Origin: an uncultured Clostridium sp.
Lineage (GTDB): Bacteria; Bacillota; Clostridia; Lachnospirales; Lachnospiraceae
DNA: 6,683 bases
Reading direction: 5' to 3'
NCBI GenBank assembly: GCA_958349075.1
Contig: CATWBR010000250.1
Span: forward strand, 1-6,683
Shown here: piece after piece, positions 1 through 6,007 of the stretch
Position numbering within the stretch: the first letter of the stretch is position 1
How the letters are laid out: the number at the start of each line of letters is the position of its first letter
Position numbers and translations under genes: made by a program
The notes under the pieces: generated by a model
The model's database searches: none
Seen by the model: only the letters and a program-made list of their open reading frames with translations
Told to the model about the DNA's origin: nothing

Positions 1-45
1 AAATAATGTAACTTAAAAAATAGATGCGGTTGAGAAAATAGAAAT

Positions 46-50
46 GGAGG
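46..50 (+). promoter_or_regulatory. Ribosome binding site that sets the VOC gene start
   Basis: GGAGG lies 9 nt before the ATG at 60 but only 3 nt before an in-frame GTG at 54. The spacing favours the ATG. The DNA before it (1-45) is AT-rich; AATAAT at 2-7 resembles a -10 box, but any -35 would lie outside the window, so no promoter is called. Confidence 0.75.
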
Positions 51-59
51 CCGGTGCAG

Positions 60-557
60 ATGAAATTTAAAAATCCGATGCTGATAGTAAAAGATATGGA
101 AAAGTCCAGGACGTTTTATAAAGAGGTATTGGGGTTGAGAGCGATTGCGGATTTTGGAGCAAATGTGACGCTGACAGGCGGCCTTTGTCTTCAGACGGAA
201 GAAAGCTGGAGGGATTTTATAAATGTGAAAGAGGATGAGATCTGCTATGGCGGGAAGGATATGGAAATTTACTTCGAAGAGGATGATTTTGATTCCTTTG
301 CCGGAAAACTGGAAGATTTGAAGGGGAATGGAGTGGAAATCCGCCTTGTTCACCCCGTATTCGAGCACCGGTGGGGGCAGCGCGTGGTCCGTTTCTTCGA
401 TCCTGACGGCCATATTATAGAAGTGGGAGAGAATTTGAAATTCGTTTGCAAAAGATTTGTGGACAGCGGCATGACGGTTGAAGAGACGGCGGTTCATATG
501 GGCATTCCCGAGAGAATGGTCCGCATGTCGGTGAAAGCAGAAAAAGAAGATAAATAA
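60..557 (+). CDS. VOC family (glyoxalase/bleomycin-resistance fold) protein
   Basis: This is a 165-residue cytoplasmic protein. Residues about 4-125 form a vicinal-oxygen-chelate domain. The opening KNPMLIVKDMEKSRTFYKEV and the closing region around residues 103-124 (H103, then FFDPDGHIIEVGE, with E121) are the usual paired beta-alpha-beta-beta-beta signatures. Family members bind a metal or small molecule and range from lyases and dioxygenases to antibiotic-binding proteins, so the substrate cannot be told from sequence. After the fold there is a tail of about 38 residues (128-165) containing GMTVEETAVHMGIPERMV, which reads like a small helix-turn-helix. It has no signal peptide or membrane segment. 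The ATG start at 60 is chosen over GTG at 54 because of the GGAGG spacing. The gene ends 42 nt before the sortase gene, so the two may share a transcript, but no functional link is evident. The family is secure; the function is unknown. Confidence 0.88.
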   Translation: MKFKNPMLIVKDMEKSRTFYKEVLGLRAIADFGANVTLTGGLCLQTEESWRDFINVKEDEICYGGKDMEIYFEEDDFDSFAGKLEDLKGNGVEIRLVHPVFEHRWGQRVVRFFDPDGHIIEVGENLKFVCKRFVDSGMTVEETAVHMGIPERMVRMSVKAEKEDK

Positions 558-599
558 AGGAAAAGGATAATTTCCGGGAATGGAGGTGAGGCGCCCGAT

Positions 600-1415
600 A
601 TGAACAAAAAGAAGGAGCGCAGGAAAAGACGCCCCTGGAAAACGGTGGACGTACTTCTTTTGATTCTGATCACCGTATGCGCCGTTTTGATTGCGGGGCA
701 TATTCTGGAAGGAATCCGGCAGAGAAACAGGGAAGAGGAGATCCGGAAACTGGCGATCCGGGAAACGCAGCAGACACAGACTGCCGCTGCCGCAGAGAGC
801 AGCCGGGAGCCGGAGGAAGAGACGGCTCCACGGGAGACGGAACGCTATCGTTCCCCTGTTGATTTTGAAAGTCTCAGGGAGGTGAACCCCGATGTTGTCG
901 CCTGGGTGGAGATACCGGGAACGGACATCAGTTATCCGGTTGTGCAGTCGGGGGACAATGAAACTTATCTGAAACGTGATTTCGAGGGAAAGACCAGCGC
1001 ATCCGGCGCTATTTTTCTCGATATGGACAGTGATGCAGATCTTATGGGGCTGCATTCGATTCTTTACGGGCATCACATGAAAAACCAGACAATGTTTGCC
1101 CAGCTTGTGAAATTTAAGGAGGAAGCTTTTTTTAAAAAGAACCGGGAGGTAATTGTTTATACGCCGGAAGCGGAGCTTCACCTGAGAACGGTAGCGGCCG
1201 TGTACGGCAACGCCGACGGGGAGAAGAGAAGGACACAGTTTGCTTCCCGGGAGTCATTTAACACCTATGTGGATGAGATGACGAAAAACTGCAGTTTCCG
1301 CGAACTGCCGGAGGGAGATATCGAGGGCCTGTATTCCTTTGTCACATGCAGCTATGAGTTCGAGGACGCCAGGACCATCCTTTACGCGGTACGGGTCAAC
1401 GAAGGGACAGAATAA
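600..1415 (+). CDS. srtB: Class B sortase, membrane-anchored transpeptidase
   Basis: The 271-residue protein begins with a short basic segment (KKKERRKRRPWK). A single hydrophobic helix follows at about residues 17-34, giving an N-in, signal-anchor topology with the catalytic domain outside. Residues about 40-86 are a charged Glu/Arg/Gln/Ala-rich linker. The sortase domain runs from about 87 to the end: NPDVVAWVEIPGTDISYPVVQ, then LYGHHM with the catalytic His at 158, FVTCSYEF with the nucleophile Cys250, and the conserved Arg258 in DARTILYAVRV. The NPDVVAW and TC...Arg wording is class B. Sortases cleave a C-terminal sorting motif on secreted proteins and join them to peptidoglycan. No sorting-signal protein is encoded in the window, so the substrate is unknown. 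The start is supported by GGAGGTGAG at 582-590, 9 nt upstream. No convincing intrinsic terminator follows. The symbol is by class; orthology to a named srtB is inference. Confidence 0.93.
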   Translation: MNKKKERRKRRPWKTVDVLLLILITVCAVLIAGHILEGIRQRNREEEIRKLAIRETQQTQTAAAAESSREPEEETAPRETERYRSPVDFESLREVNPDVVAWVEIPGTDISYPVVQSGDNETYLKRDFEGKTSASGAIFLDMDSDADLMGLHSILYGHHMKNQTMFAQLVKFKEEAFFKKNREVIVYTPEAELHLRTVAAVYGNADGEKRRTQFASRESFNTYVDEMTKNCSFRELPEGDIEGLYSFVTCSYEFEDARTILYAVRVNEGTE

Positions 1416-1472
1416 AGGAAAAAAGGGCAAAAAGCCTCAGACAGAGAAAAACAGCGGTAAATATTAAGTTTT

Positions 1473-1495
1473 TTGTAAATGTTATCCGTTTACAA
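1473..1495 (+). promoter_or_regulatory. Perfect inverted repeat overlapping the rfbA -35 box
   Basis: TTGTAAA (1473-1479) and TTTACAA (1489-1495) are exact reverse complements, 7 bp per arm, separated by 9 nt. The right arm contains the proposed -35 hexamer TTTACA. The size, symmetry and placement suit an operator for a dimeric regulator, but I do not recognise the motif as that of a named regulator. A chance occurrence in AT-rich DNA is possible. Confidence 0.4.
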
Positions 1496-1518
1496 GCACA
1501 TTTCCTTTGTGCTATATT
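1489..1518 (+). promoter_or_regulatory. Probable housekeeping-sigma promoter for rfbA-rfbB-rfbD-glmM
   Basis: The -35 box is TTTACA (1489-1494; 5 of 6 against TTGACA). The -10 box is TATATT (1513-1518; 5 of 6 against TATAAT). The spacer is 18 nt, and an extended -10 TG at 1510-1511 leaves one base before the hexamer. The predicted transcription start is near 1525, leaving a leader of about 98 nt before the rfbA ATG. It lies in the only gap of over 150 nt upstream of the four sugar-nucleotide genes, so it is the natural promoter for the cluster. Confidence 0.68.
1495..1513 (+). promoter_or_regulatory. Second inverted repeat filling the -35/-10 spacer
   Basis: AGCACA (1495-1500) and TGTGCT (1508-1513) are exact reverse complements around a 7-nt centre. 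They occupy nearly the whole spacer between the -35 and -10 boxes, directly abutting the first inverted repeat. A protein bound here would block RNA polymerase. It is a candidate operator only; no regulator is encoded nearby. Confidence 0.35.
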
Positions 1519-1556
1519 ACCTATAGTGCCGAGATCTGCCCATTTTCAGAGAGGTG

Positions 1557-1574
1557 CGCCGCAAGGCGGGCGGC
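1557..1574 (+). other. Small GC-rich hairpin in the rfbA leader
   Basis: CGCC-GCAA-GGCG (1557-1568) forms a 4-bp stem closed by a GNRA tetraloop. An overlapping register, GCCGC (1558-1562) with GCGGC (1570-1574), gives an alternative 5-bp stem. The TTT that follows is too short for a terminator, and the leader is too short for a known riboswitch. It may simply be leader structure. Confidence 0.25.
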
Positions 1575-1610
1575 TTTAAAATGGATACAAAAGCAGAAAA
1601 TAAAAAGTAC

Positions 1611-1616
1611 GAGGAG
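1611..1616 (+). promoter_or_regulatory. Ribosome binding site that sets the rfbA start
   Basis: GAGGAG lies 6 nt before ATG 1623. In-frame alternatives at GTG 1554 and ATG 1581 have no comparable site and would add 23 or 14 residues before the conserved MKGIVLAGG beginning of the enzyme. Confidence 0.85.
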
Positions 1617-1622
1617 AAGACA

Positions 1623-2516
1623 ATGAAAGGTATCGTTCTGGCAGGCGGTTCAGGAACACGCCTGTACCCGCTTACAAAAGTAACTTCCAAACAGTTATTG
1701 CCTATCTATGACAAACCGATGATTTATTACCCGCTTTCAGTACTGATGAATGCCGGAATCCGTGATATTCTGATTATTTCCACACCGGATGATACGCCGA
1801 GGTTTGAAGAGCTGTTCGGCGACGGCCACCAGTTTGGCATCAATTTAAGTTATGCGGTACAGCCAAGTCCCGACGGGCTGGCCCAGGCCTTTATTATAGG
1901 AGAAGAATTTATCGGCGGTGATTCTGTTGCCATGATTCTGGGAGATAACATTTTCCAGGGCCAGGGGCTCAGAAAGCGCCTGCGCGCCGCATCCTCCAAG
2001 GATAATGGGGCCACTGTTTTCGGATATTATGTCGATGATCCGGAGCGTTTTGGTATTGTGGAGTTCGATGAGACGGGCAAAGCCATATCGATCGAGGAGA
2101 AACCCGAGAAGCCGAAATCCAATTACTGTGTGACCGGCCTCTATTTCTATGATAACCGCGTTGTGGAGTATGCAAAGAACTTAAAGCCGTCCGCCCGGGG
2201 CGAACTGGAGATTACCGATCTGAACCGCATCTATCTTGAAAACGGAGATCTCGATGTTATCCTGATGGGACAGGGATTTACCTGGCTGGATACGGGAACC
2301 CATGAGTCCCTTGTGGAGGCCACGAACTTCGTTAAAACGGTGGAGACGCACCAGCACAGGAAGATTGCCTGCCTGGAGGAGATTGCATACTTAAACGGCT
2401 GGATCAGCCGGGATGAGGTTATGGCCGCATATGAGGTTTATAAGAAGAACCAGTACGGCAAGTACTTAAAGGATGTTCTGGACGGCAAATACGTGGACAA
2501 GCTCCAGGACAGATAA
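1623..2516 (+). CDS. rfbA: Glucose-1-phosphate thymidylyltransferase (RmlA/RfbA)
   Basis: This enzyme joins dTTP and glucose-1-phosphate to give dTDP-glucose and pyrophosphate, the first step of dTDP-L-rhamnose synthesis in the cytoplasm. The 297 residues match the short-form RmlA length (about 290). Visible motifs are the nucleotide-binding loop [11 protein letters not shown] (8-18), [16 protein letters not shown] with K23, the metal-binding LGDNIF with D108, ERFGIVEFD (141-149), EEKP (158-161), and [12 protein letters not shown] with the second metal ligand D223. The protein begins exactly at the family's usual MKGIVLAGG when translated from ATG 1623. It is the first gene after the promoter near 1489-1518 and is followed 57 nt later by rfbB. 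No substitution is seen at key positions. The sugar handled is inferred from family and context; related enzymes in the same family can feed other dTDP-sugars. Confidence 0.96.
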   Translation: MKGIVLAGGSGTRLYPLTKVTSKQLLPIYDKPMIYYPLSVLMNAGIRDILIISTPDDTPRFEELFGDGHQFGINLSYAVQPSPDGLAQAFIIGEEFIGGDSVAMILGDNIFQGQGLRKRLRAASSKDNGATVFGYYVDDPERFGIVEFDETGKAISIEEKPEKPKSNYCVTGLYFYDNRVVEYAKNLKPSARGELEITDLNRIYLENGDLDVILMGQGFTWLDTGTHESLVEATNFVKTVETHQHRKIACLEEIAYLNGWISRDEVMAAYEVYKKNQYGKYLKDVLDGKYVDKLQDR

Positions 2517-2573
2517 GAGGCAGCATGAGGGTAAGATGCATGACGGCCTGAAAAAAATTGAGGAGAATAGACT

Positions 2574-3596
2574 ATGAAAATCATTGTAACAGGAGGCGCC
2601 GGATTCATCGGCGGCAACTTCGTACACCATATGGTAAATAAATATCCCGATGATCAGATTATCAATCTGGATCTGCTCACCTATGCGGGAAACCTGGAAA
2701 CACTGAAACCAGTAGAGAATAAACCGAATTATAAATTTGTAAAGGGAGACATTGCCGACAGGAAGTTTGTCTTTGATTTATTTGAGAAAGAGAAACCGGA
2801 TATGGTTGTCAACTTTGCTGCGGAGAGCCATGTGGACCGTTCCATCACCGATCCGGAGGCCTTTGTAAGAACCAATGTCATCGGCACAACGACACTTCTA
2901 GACGCATGCCGTGAATATGGAATCAAACGTTACCATCAGGTTTCCACGGATGAGGTCTACGGGGATCTGCCTCTCGACCGCCCGGATCTCTTCTTTACGG
3001 AGGAGACGCCGCTCCACACATCAAGCCCATACTCTTCCTCCAAGGCCAGCGCGGATCTCTTTGTGCTTGCTTACAACAGGACATACGGACTTCCTGTGAC
3101 GGTTTCCAGATGCTCCAATAACTACGGCCCGTATCATTTTCCTGAGAAACTGATTCCGCTTATGATCAGCCGCGCCCTTGCCGATGAAGAGTTGCCGGTA
3201 TACGGAGACGGCGCCAATGTGCGTGACTGGCTCCACGTTTCCGACCACTGCGAGGCCATTGACCTGATTATCCATAAAGGCCGTGTGGGTGAAGTTTACA
3301 ATATCGGAGGCCATAATGAGAGAACCAACCTGGAAGTAGTTAAGACGATTCTGAAGGCGCTCGGCAAGCCTGAGAGCTTAATCCGCTACGTCAAGGACCG
3401 TCCGGGCCACGACCTGCGCTATGCCATTGATCCGACCAAGATGGAGACGGAGATTGGCTGGAAACCGAAATATAACTTTGACACTGGAATCAAACAGACA
3501 ATCGAGTGGTATCTGGAGAATGAGGACTGGTGGAAACATATCATCAGCGGTGAATACAGCCAGTACTTTGATAAGATGTATGGTGACAGATTATAA
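2574..3596 (+). CDS. rfbB: dTDP-glucose 4,6-dehydratase (RmlB/RfbB)
   Basis: This enzyme converts dTDP-glucose to dTDP-4-keto-6-deoxyglucose with a tightly bound NAD+, the second step of the pathway. It is a 340-residue extended short-chain dehydrogenase. It has the Rossmann loop GGAGFIG (7-13), NLDLLTYAGN (31-40) typical of RmlB, NFAAESHVDRSI (80-91), the dehydratase catalytic triplet T125-D126-E127 in STDEVYGD, and the YxxxK pair Y153/K157 in SPYSSSK. The C-terminal substrate domain shows RCSNNYGPYHFPEKLIP (179-195), DWLHVSDH (218-225) and RPGHDLRYAID (276-286). Length and motifs are complete. AGGAG at 2561-2565, 8 nt before the ATG, supports the start. It is separated from rfbD by only 19 nt, which implies co-transcription. 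Confidence 0.97.
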   Translation: MKIIVTGGAGFIGGNFVHHMVNKYPDDQIINLDLLTYAGNLETLKPVENKPNYKFVKGDIADRKFVFDLFEKEKPDMVVNFAAESHVDRSITDPEAFVRTNVIGTTTLLDACREYGIKRYHQVSTDEVYGDLPLDRPDLFFTEETPLHTSSPYSSSKASADLFVLAYNRTYGLPVTVSRCSNNYGPYHFPEKLIPLMISRALADEELPVYGDGANVRDWLHVSDHCEAIDLIIHKGRVGEVYNIGGHNERTNLEVVKTILKALGKPESLIRYVKDRPGHDLRYAIDPTKMETEIGWKPKYNFDTGIKQTIEWYLENEDWWKHIISGEYSQYFDKMYGDRL

Positions 3597-3602
3597 GAAT
3601 CC

Positions 3603-3607
3603 GGGAG
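3603..3607 (+). promoter_or_regulatory. Ribosome binding site that sets the rfbD start
   Basis: GGGAG lies 8 nt before ATG 3616. The reading frame is open far upstream inside rfbB, with another in-frame ATG at 3580 that would overlap the end of rfbB, but that ATG lacks a good site. Translation from 3616 gives the expected MKVLVTGVKGQLG beginning. Confidence 0.8.
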
Positions 3608-3615
3608 ATAATGCG

Positions 3616-4473
3616 ATGAAAGTTTTAGTTACGGGAGTCAAAGGACAGTTGGGTTACGATGTCATGAACGAACTGGCAAAACGCGGGTTCGAGGGAATCG
3701 GAGTGGACGTGGACGAGATGGACATCACGGATGCCGCCGCCTGCCGCCGCGTAATTACAGAAGTGGGACCAGATGCCATAATCCACTGCGCCGCATATAC
3801 TGCAGTAGATGCAGCGGAACAGAATATGGAAGTCTGCAGAAAGGTCAACGCAGAGGGAACACGTAATATCGCCGGGGTCTGCCGCGATCTGGATATAAAG
3901 ATGATGTATATCAGCACGGACTACGTGTTCAACGGGCTGGGAGAACGGCCCTGGGAGCCGGATGATGAAAGAGAGCCTCTGAACGCATACGGCCAGTCCA
4001 AATACGAGGGAGAGCTGGCTATTGAGGAGCTTCTTGATAAATATTTTATTGTCCGTATCGCCTGGGTATTTGGCGTCAATGGAAAGAACTTTATTAAAAC
4101 CATGCTGAGGATCGGCAAGGAGAACGGAGCCGTTTCGGTCGTGGATGATCAGATCGGATCGCCGACCTACACTTATGATCTGGCAAGGCTTTTAGTGGAT
4201 ATGATAGAGACTGACAAATACGGCCGTTACCACGCCACCAATGAAGGACTTTGCAGTTGGTATGAATTTGCTGTGGAGATTTTTAAAAAGGCCGGCATGG
4301 AGGATGTCAGGGTGACGCCTGTGAATACGAAAGAATACACCAGGAGCTTTCCGAACCAGGCCAGAAGGCCGATGAACAGCCGTATCAGCAAGGATAAGCT
4401 GGAACAGAACGGCTTTGAACGTCTGCCGTCATGGCAGGATGCCCTGGAACGGTATCTGAAGGAAATTCTGTGA
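3616..4473 (+). CDS. rfbD: dTDP-4-dehydrorhamnose reductase (RmlD/RfbD)
   Basis: This enzyme performs the last step, NAD(P)H-dependent reduction of dTDP-4-keto-L-rhamnose to dTDP-L-rhamnose. It is a 285-residue extended SDR of normal RmlD length. Features are the dinucleotide loop GVKGQLG (7-13), DITD (36-39), HCAAYTAVDAAE (57-68), STDYVF (100-105), the catalytic Y125/K129 pair in YGQSK, WVFG (150-153), and the family-typical DQIGSPTYTYDLA (178-190) and RRPMNSR near residue 250. It follows rfbB by 19 nt and precedes glmM by 34 nt. Its substrate requires prior 3,5-epimerisation by RfbC, which is not encoded in this window. Family assignment is firm; activity on the rhamnose intermediate is inferred from the rfbA-rfbB context. 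Confidence 0.95.
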   Translation: MKVLVTGVKGQLGYDVMNELAKRGFEGIGVDVDEMDITDAAACRRVITEVGPDAIIHCAAYTAVDAAEQNMEVCRKVNAEGTRNIAGVCRDLDIKMMYISTDYVFNGLGERPWEPDDEREPLNAYGQSKYEGELAIEELLDKYFIVRIAWVFGVNGKNFIKTMLRIGKENGAVSVVDDQIGSPTYTYDLARLLVDMIETDKYGRYHATNEGLCSWYEFAVEIFKKAGMEDVRVTPVNTKEYTRSFPNQARRPMNSRISKDKLEQNGFERLPSWQDALERYLKEIL

Positions 4474-4507
4474 CAATAAAGGGACAAATCAAGGAGGACA
4501 TCCACAG

Positions 4508-5860
4508 ATGGGAAAATATTTTGGCACCGACGGCTTCCGCGGGGAAGCAAATGTGAATCTGACAGTAGAAGATGCGTTTAAAGTAGGACGTTTTCTGGGC
4601 TGGTATTACGGACAGAAGGCAGCCGACAGCCGTTGCCGCGTTGTAATTGGAAAAGACACGAGAAGAAGCAGTTATATGTTCGAATACTCTCTTGTTGCAG
4701 GCCTTACGGCCTCAGGAGCCGACGTTTATCTGCTCCATGTGACGACCACGCCCAGCGTTTCTTATGTGGTACGGACGGAAGAATTTAACTGCGGCATCAT
4801 GATCTCCGCCAGCCATAATCCATATTATGACAACGGAATTAAGGTAATCAATGAGCGCGGAGAGAAACTGGAAGAAGAAGTAATCGACAAGATAGAGGAA
4901 TATCTGGACGGTAAAATCGGGGAGATTCCTCTTGCCAAGAGAGATTCCATCGGACGCACCATCGATTTTGCGGCGGGCAGAAACCGTTATATCGGATATC
5001 TGATTTCCATTGCAACGCGTTCTTTCAAGAACATGAGAGTCGGTCTGGACTGCGCCAATGGAAGCGCCTTTTCCATCGCCAAGAATGTATTCGACGCACT
5101 CGGCGCGGAGACACATGTGATCAGCAATGATCCGGACGGAACCAATATCAATACCAACTGCGGTTCTACCCATATCGGGCAGCTCCAGAAGTTTGTGAAG
5201 GACAATAAGCTGGATGTGGGCTTTGCCTATGACGGTGATGCCGACCGCTGTCTGGCCGTGGACGAGAACGGTGAAGTGGTGGACGGCGATAAGATTTTGT
5301 ACGTCTGCGGCAAATACATGAGGGAACAGGGAACCCTGGTCAATAACACGGTCGTAACGACGGTTATGTCTAACTTCGGTCTTTACAAAGCTTTTGAAAA
5401 AGAAGGAATCGCCTACGAGAAGACGGCTGTGGGCGACAAGTATGTATATGAGAATATGGCCCAGAACGGCCACTGCCTCGGCGGTGAGCAGTCAGGCCAC
5501 ATTATTTTCAGCAAGAATGCCACGACGGGCGACGGTATCCTTACATCCCTCAAGGTGATGGAAGTGATCCTGGAGAAAAAACAGACTCTGGGCAAGCTGG
5601 CGTCGGAGATTCAGATTTATCCTCAGGTCCTTAAGAATGTGAAGGTTAAGAGTAAAGCAGAGGCCCAGGATGACGCCGATGTCCAGGCAGAGGTGGAAAA
5701 AGTGGCCGAAGCTCTCGGGGATACGGGACGCATCCTGCTCCGTCAGAGCGGAACCGAGCCGGTTATCCGCGTTATGGTGGAGGCACAGACCGATGAAATC
5801 TGCGAAAAATACGTAGATCAGGTGATTGAGGTTATGAAGGAGAAAGGACATCTCCTGTAA
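4508..5860 (+). CDS. glmM: Phosphoglucosamine mutase (GlmM)
   Basis: This enzyme interconverts glucosamine-6-phosphate and glucosamine-1-phosphate, feeding UDP-GlcNAc, peptidoglycan and other wall polymers. The 450 residues cover all four domains of the alpha-D-phosphohexomutase fold. They begin with KYFGTDGFRGEAN (3-15). The active-site phosphoserine is Ser102 in ISASHNP, the Mg-binding loop is DGDADR (242-247), the sugar-specificity loop is GGEQSGH (325-331), and the C-terminal phosphate-binding loop is RQSGTEPVIRVM (412-423). The EQSGH wording is that of GlmM rather than of phosphoglucomutase or phosphomannomutase. AAGGAGG at 4491-4497, 10 nt before the ATG, supports the start. It follows rfbD by 34 nt with no promoter or terminator between, so it is probably the last gene of the rhamnose transcript. 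All key residues are present. Activation would require phosphorylation of Ser102. Confidence 0.96.
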   Translation: MGKYFGTDGFRGEANVNLTVEDAFKVGRFLGWYYGQKAADSRCRVVIGKDTRRSSYMFEYSLVAGLTASGADVYLLHVTTTPSVSYVVRTEEFNCGIMISASHNPYYDNGIKVINERGEKLEEEVIDKIEEYLDGKIGEIPLAKRDSIGRTIDFAAGRNRYIGYLISIATRSFKNMRVGLDCANGSAFSIAKNVFDALGAETHVISNDPDGTNINTNCGSTHIGQLQKFVKDNKLDVGFAYDGDADRCLAVDENGEVVDGDKILYVCGKYMREQGTLVNNTVVTTVMSNFGLYKAFEKEGIAYEKTAVGDKYVYENMAQNGHCLGGEQSGHIIFSKNATTGDGILTSLKVMEVILEKKQTLGKLASEIQIYPQVLKNVKVKSKAEAQDDADVQAEVEKVAEALGDTGRILLRQSGTEPVIRVMVEAQTDEICEKYVDQVIEVMKEKGHLL

Positions 5861-5862
5861 AG

Positions 5863-5876
5863 CCGGTTAAAACCGG
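5863..5876 (+). other. Short inverted repeat just after glmM
   Basis: CCGGTT and AACCGG flank two bases, giving a stable mini-hairpin (practically 5 bp with a TAAA loop) 2 nt past the glmM stop. No T-run follows, so it is not an intrinsic terminator by itself. It is the first of four tandem hairpins in this spacer. Confidence 0.4.
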
Positions 5877-5887
5877 GAACAGAATCA

Positions 5888-5903
5888 GGCGGCCCTGGCC
5901 GCC
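5888..5903 (+). other. GC-only hairpin in the glmM-greA spacer
   Basis: GGCGGCC (5888-5894) and GGCCGCC (5897-5903) are exact complements (in practice 6 bp with a 4-nt loop). The same right arm can instead pair with GGCGGC at 5904-5909. There is no T-run after it. It could stabilise the 3' end of the upstream message or shape the downstream fold. Confidence 0.4.
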
Positions 5904-5906
5904 GGC

Positions 5907-5935
5907 GGCAGCCTGTATGCCTTGCACGGGCTGTC
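5907..5935 (+). other. Third hairpin, sharing a motif with the terminator-like stem
   Basis: GGCAGCC (5907-5913) pairs with GGCTGTC (5929-5935), seven pairs with one G-U. Inside the loop, TGC (5918-5920) can pair with GCA (5924-5926). The right arm GGCTGTCT (5929-5936) also matches 5954-5961 exactly, so it could alternatively pair with AGACAGCC (5970-5977) in the next hairpin. Confidence 0.35.
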
Positions 5936-5952
5936 TTCATCAATTAATGATA

Positions 5953-5990
5953 CGGCTGTCTGCCTTTGCAGACAGCCGCATGGCTTTTTT
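5953..5990 (+). terminator. Probable intrinsic terminator or attenuator between glmM and greA
   Basis: CGGCTGTCTGC (5953-5963), loop CTTT, and GCAGACAGCCG (5968-5978) form a perfect 11-bp GC-rich stem. Six T follow at 5985-5990, but six other bases (CATGGC) sit between stem and T-run, which is further than usual and may weaken termination. It would end the rfbA-glmM transcript. The T-run ends 17 nt before the greA start and its ribosome binding site is close behind, so if transcription reads in from glmM the element would act as an attenuator of greA. No convincing greA promoter is visible in the spacer. Confidence 0.55.
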
Positions 5991-5994
5991 GGGG

Positions 5995-6002
5995 AAAGGT
6001 GA
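5995..6002 (+). promoter_or_regulatory. Ribosome binding site that sets the greA start
   Basis: AAAGGTGA lies 5 nt before ATG 6008. The reading frame is open back to an ATG at 5966, but that codon sits inside the terminator-like hairpin and would add 14 residues foreign to the family. Confidence 0.8.
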
Positions 6003-6007
6003 TATAT

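Noticed and set aside
1425..1437. GGGC-AAAAA-GCCT hairpin after the sortase gene as a terminator
   Set aside because: The stem is three to four pairs and no T-run follows.
1548..1560. AGAGGTGCG-like string resembling the opening of a lysine riboswitch
   Set aside because: The remaining conserved lysine-riboswitch core is absent and the leader before rfbA is only about 98 nt.
1554..1622. N-terminal extension of rfbA from GTG 1554 or ATG 1581
   Set aside because: There is no ribosome binding site at either, and the extra residues are not family-like, while ATG 1623 has GAGGAG at the right distance and starts at the conserved MKGIVLAGG.
2525..2551. Eight-codon frame between rfbA and rfbB
   Set aside because: Too short to distinguish from chance, and rfbB has its own strong ribosome binding site.
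3580..3615. Alternative rfbD start at ATG 3580 overlapping the rfbB end
   Set aside because: It would add 12 residues before the Rossmann strand and lacks a good ribosome binding site; ATG 3616 fits the family.
4712..5473. Long minus-strand open frame opposite glmM
   Set aside because: It is a shadow of the well-supported glmM frame; its translation has no recognisable domain and its start lies inside conserved codons of glmM.
5922..5953. greA promoter from TTGCAC with TAATGA or TGATAC
   Set aside because: The proposed -35 and -10 hexamers match the consensus at only two or three of six positions each.
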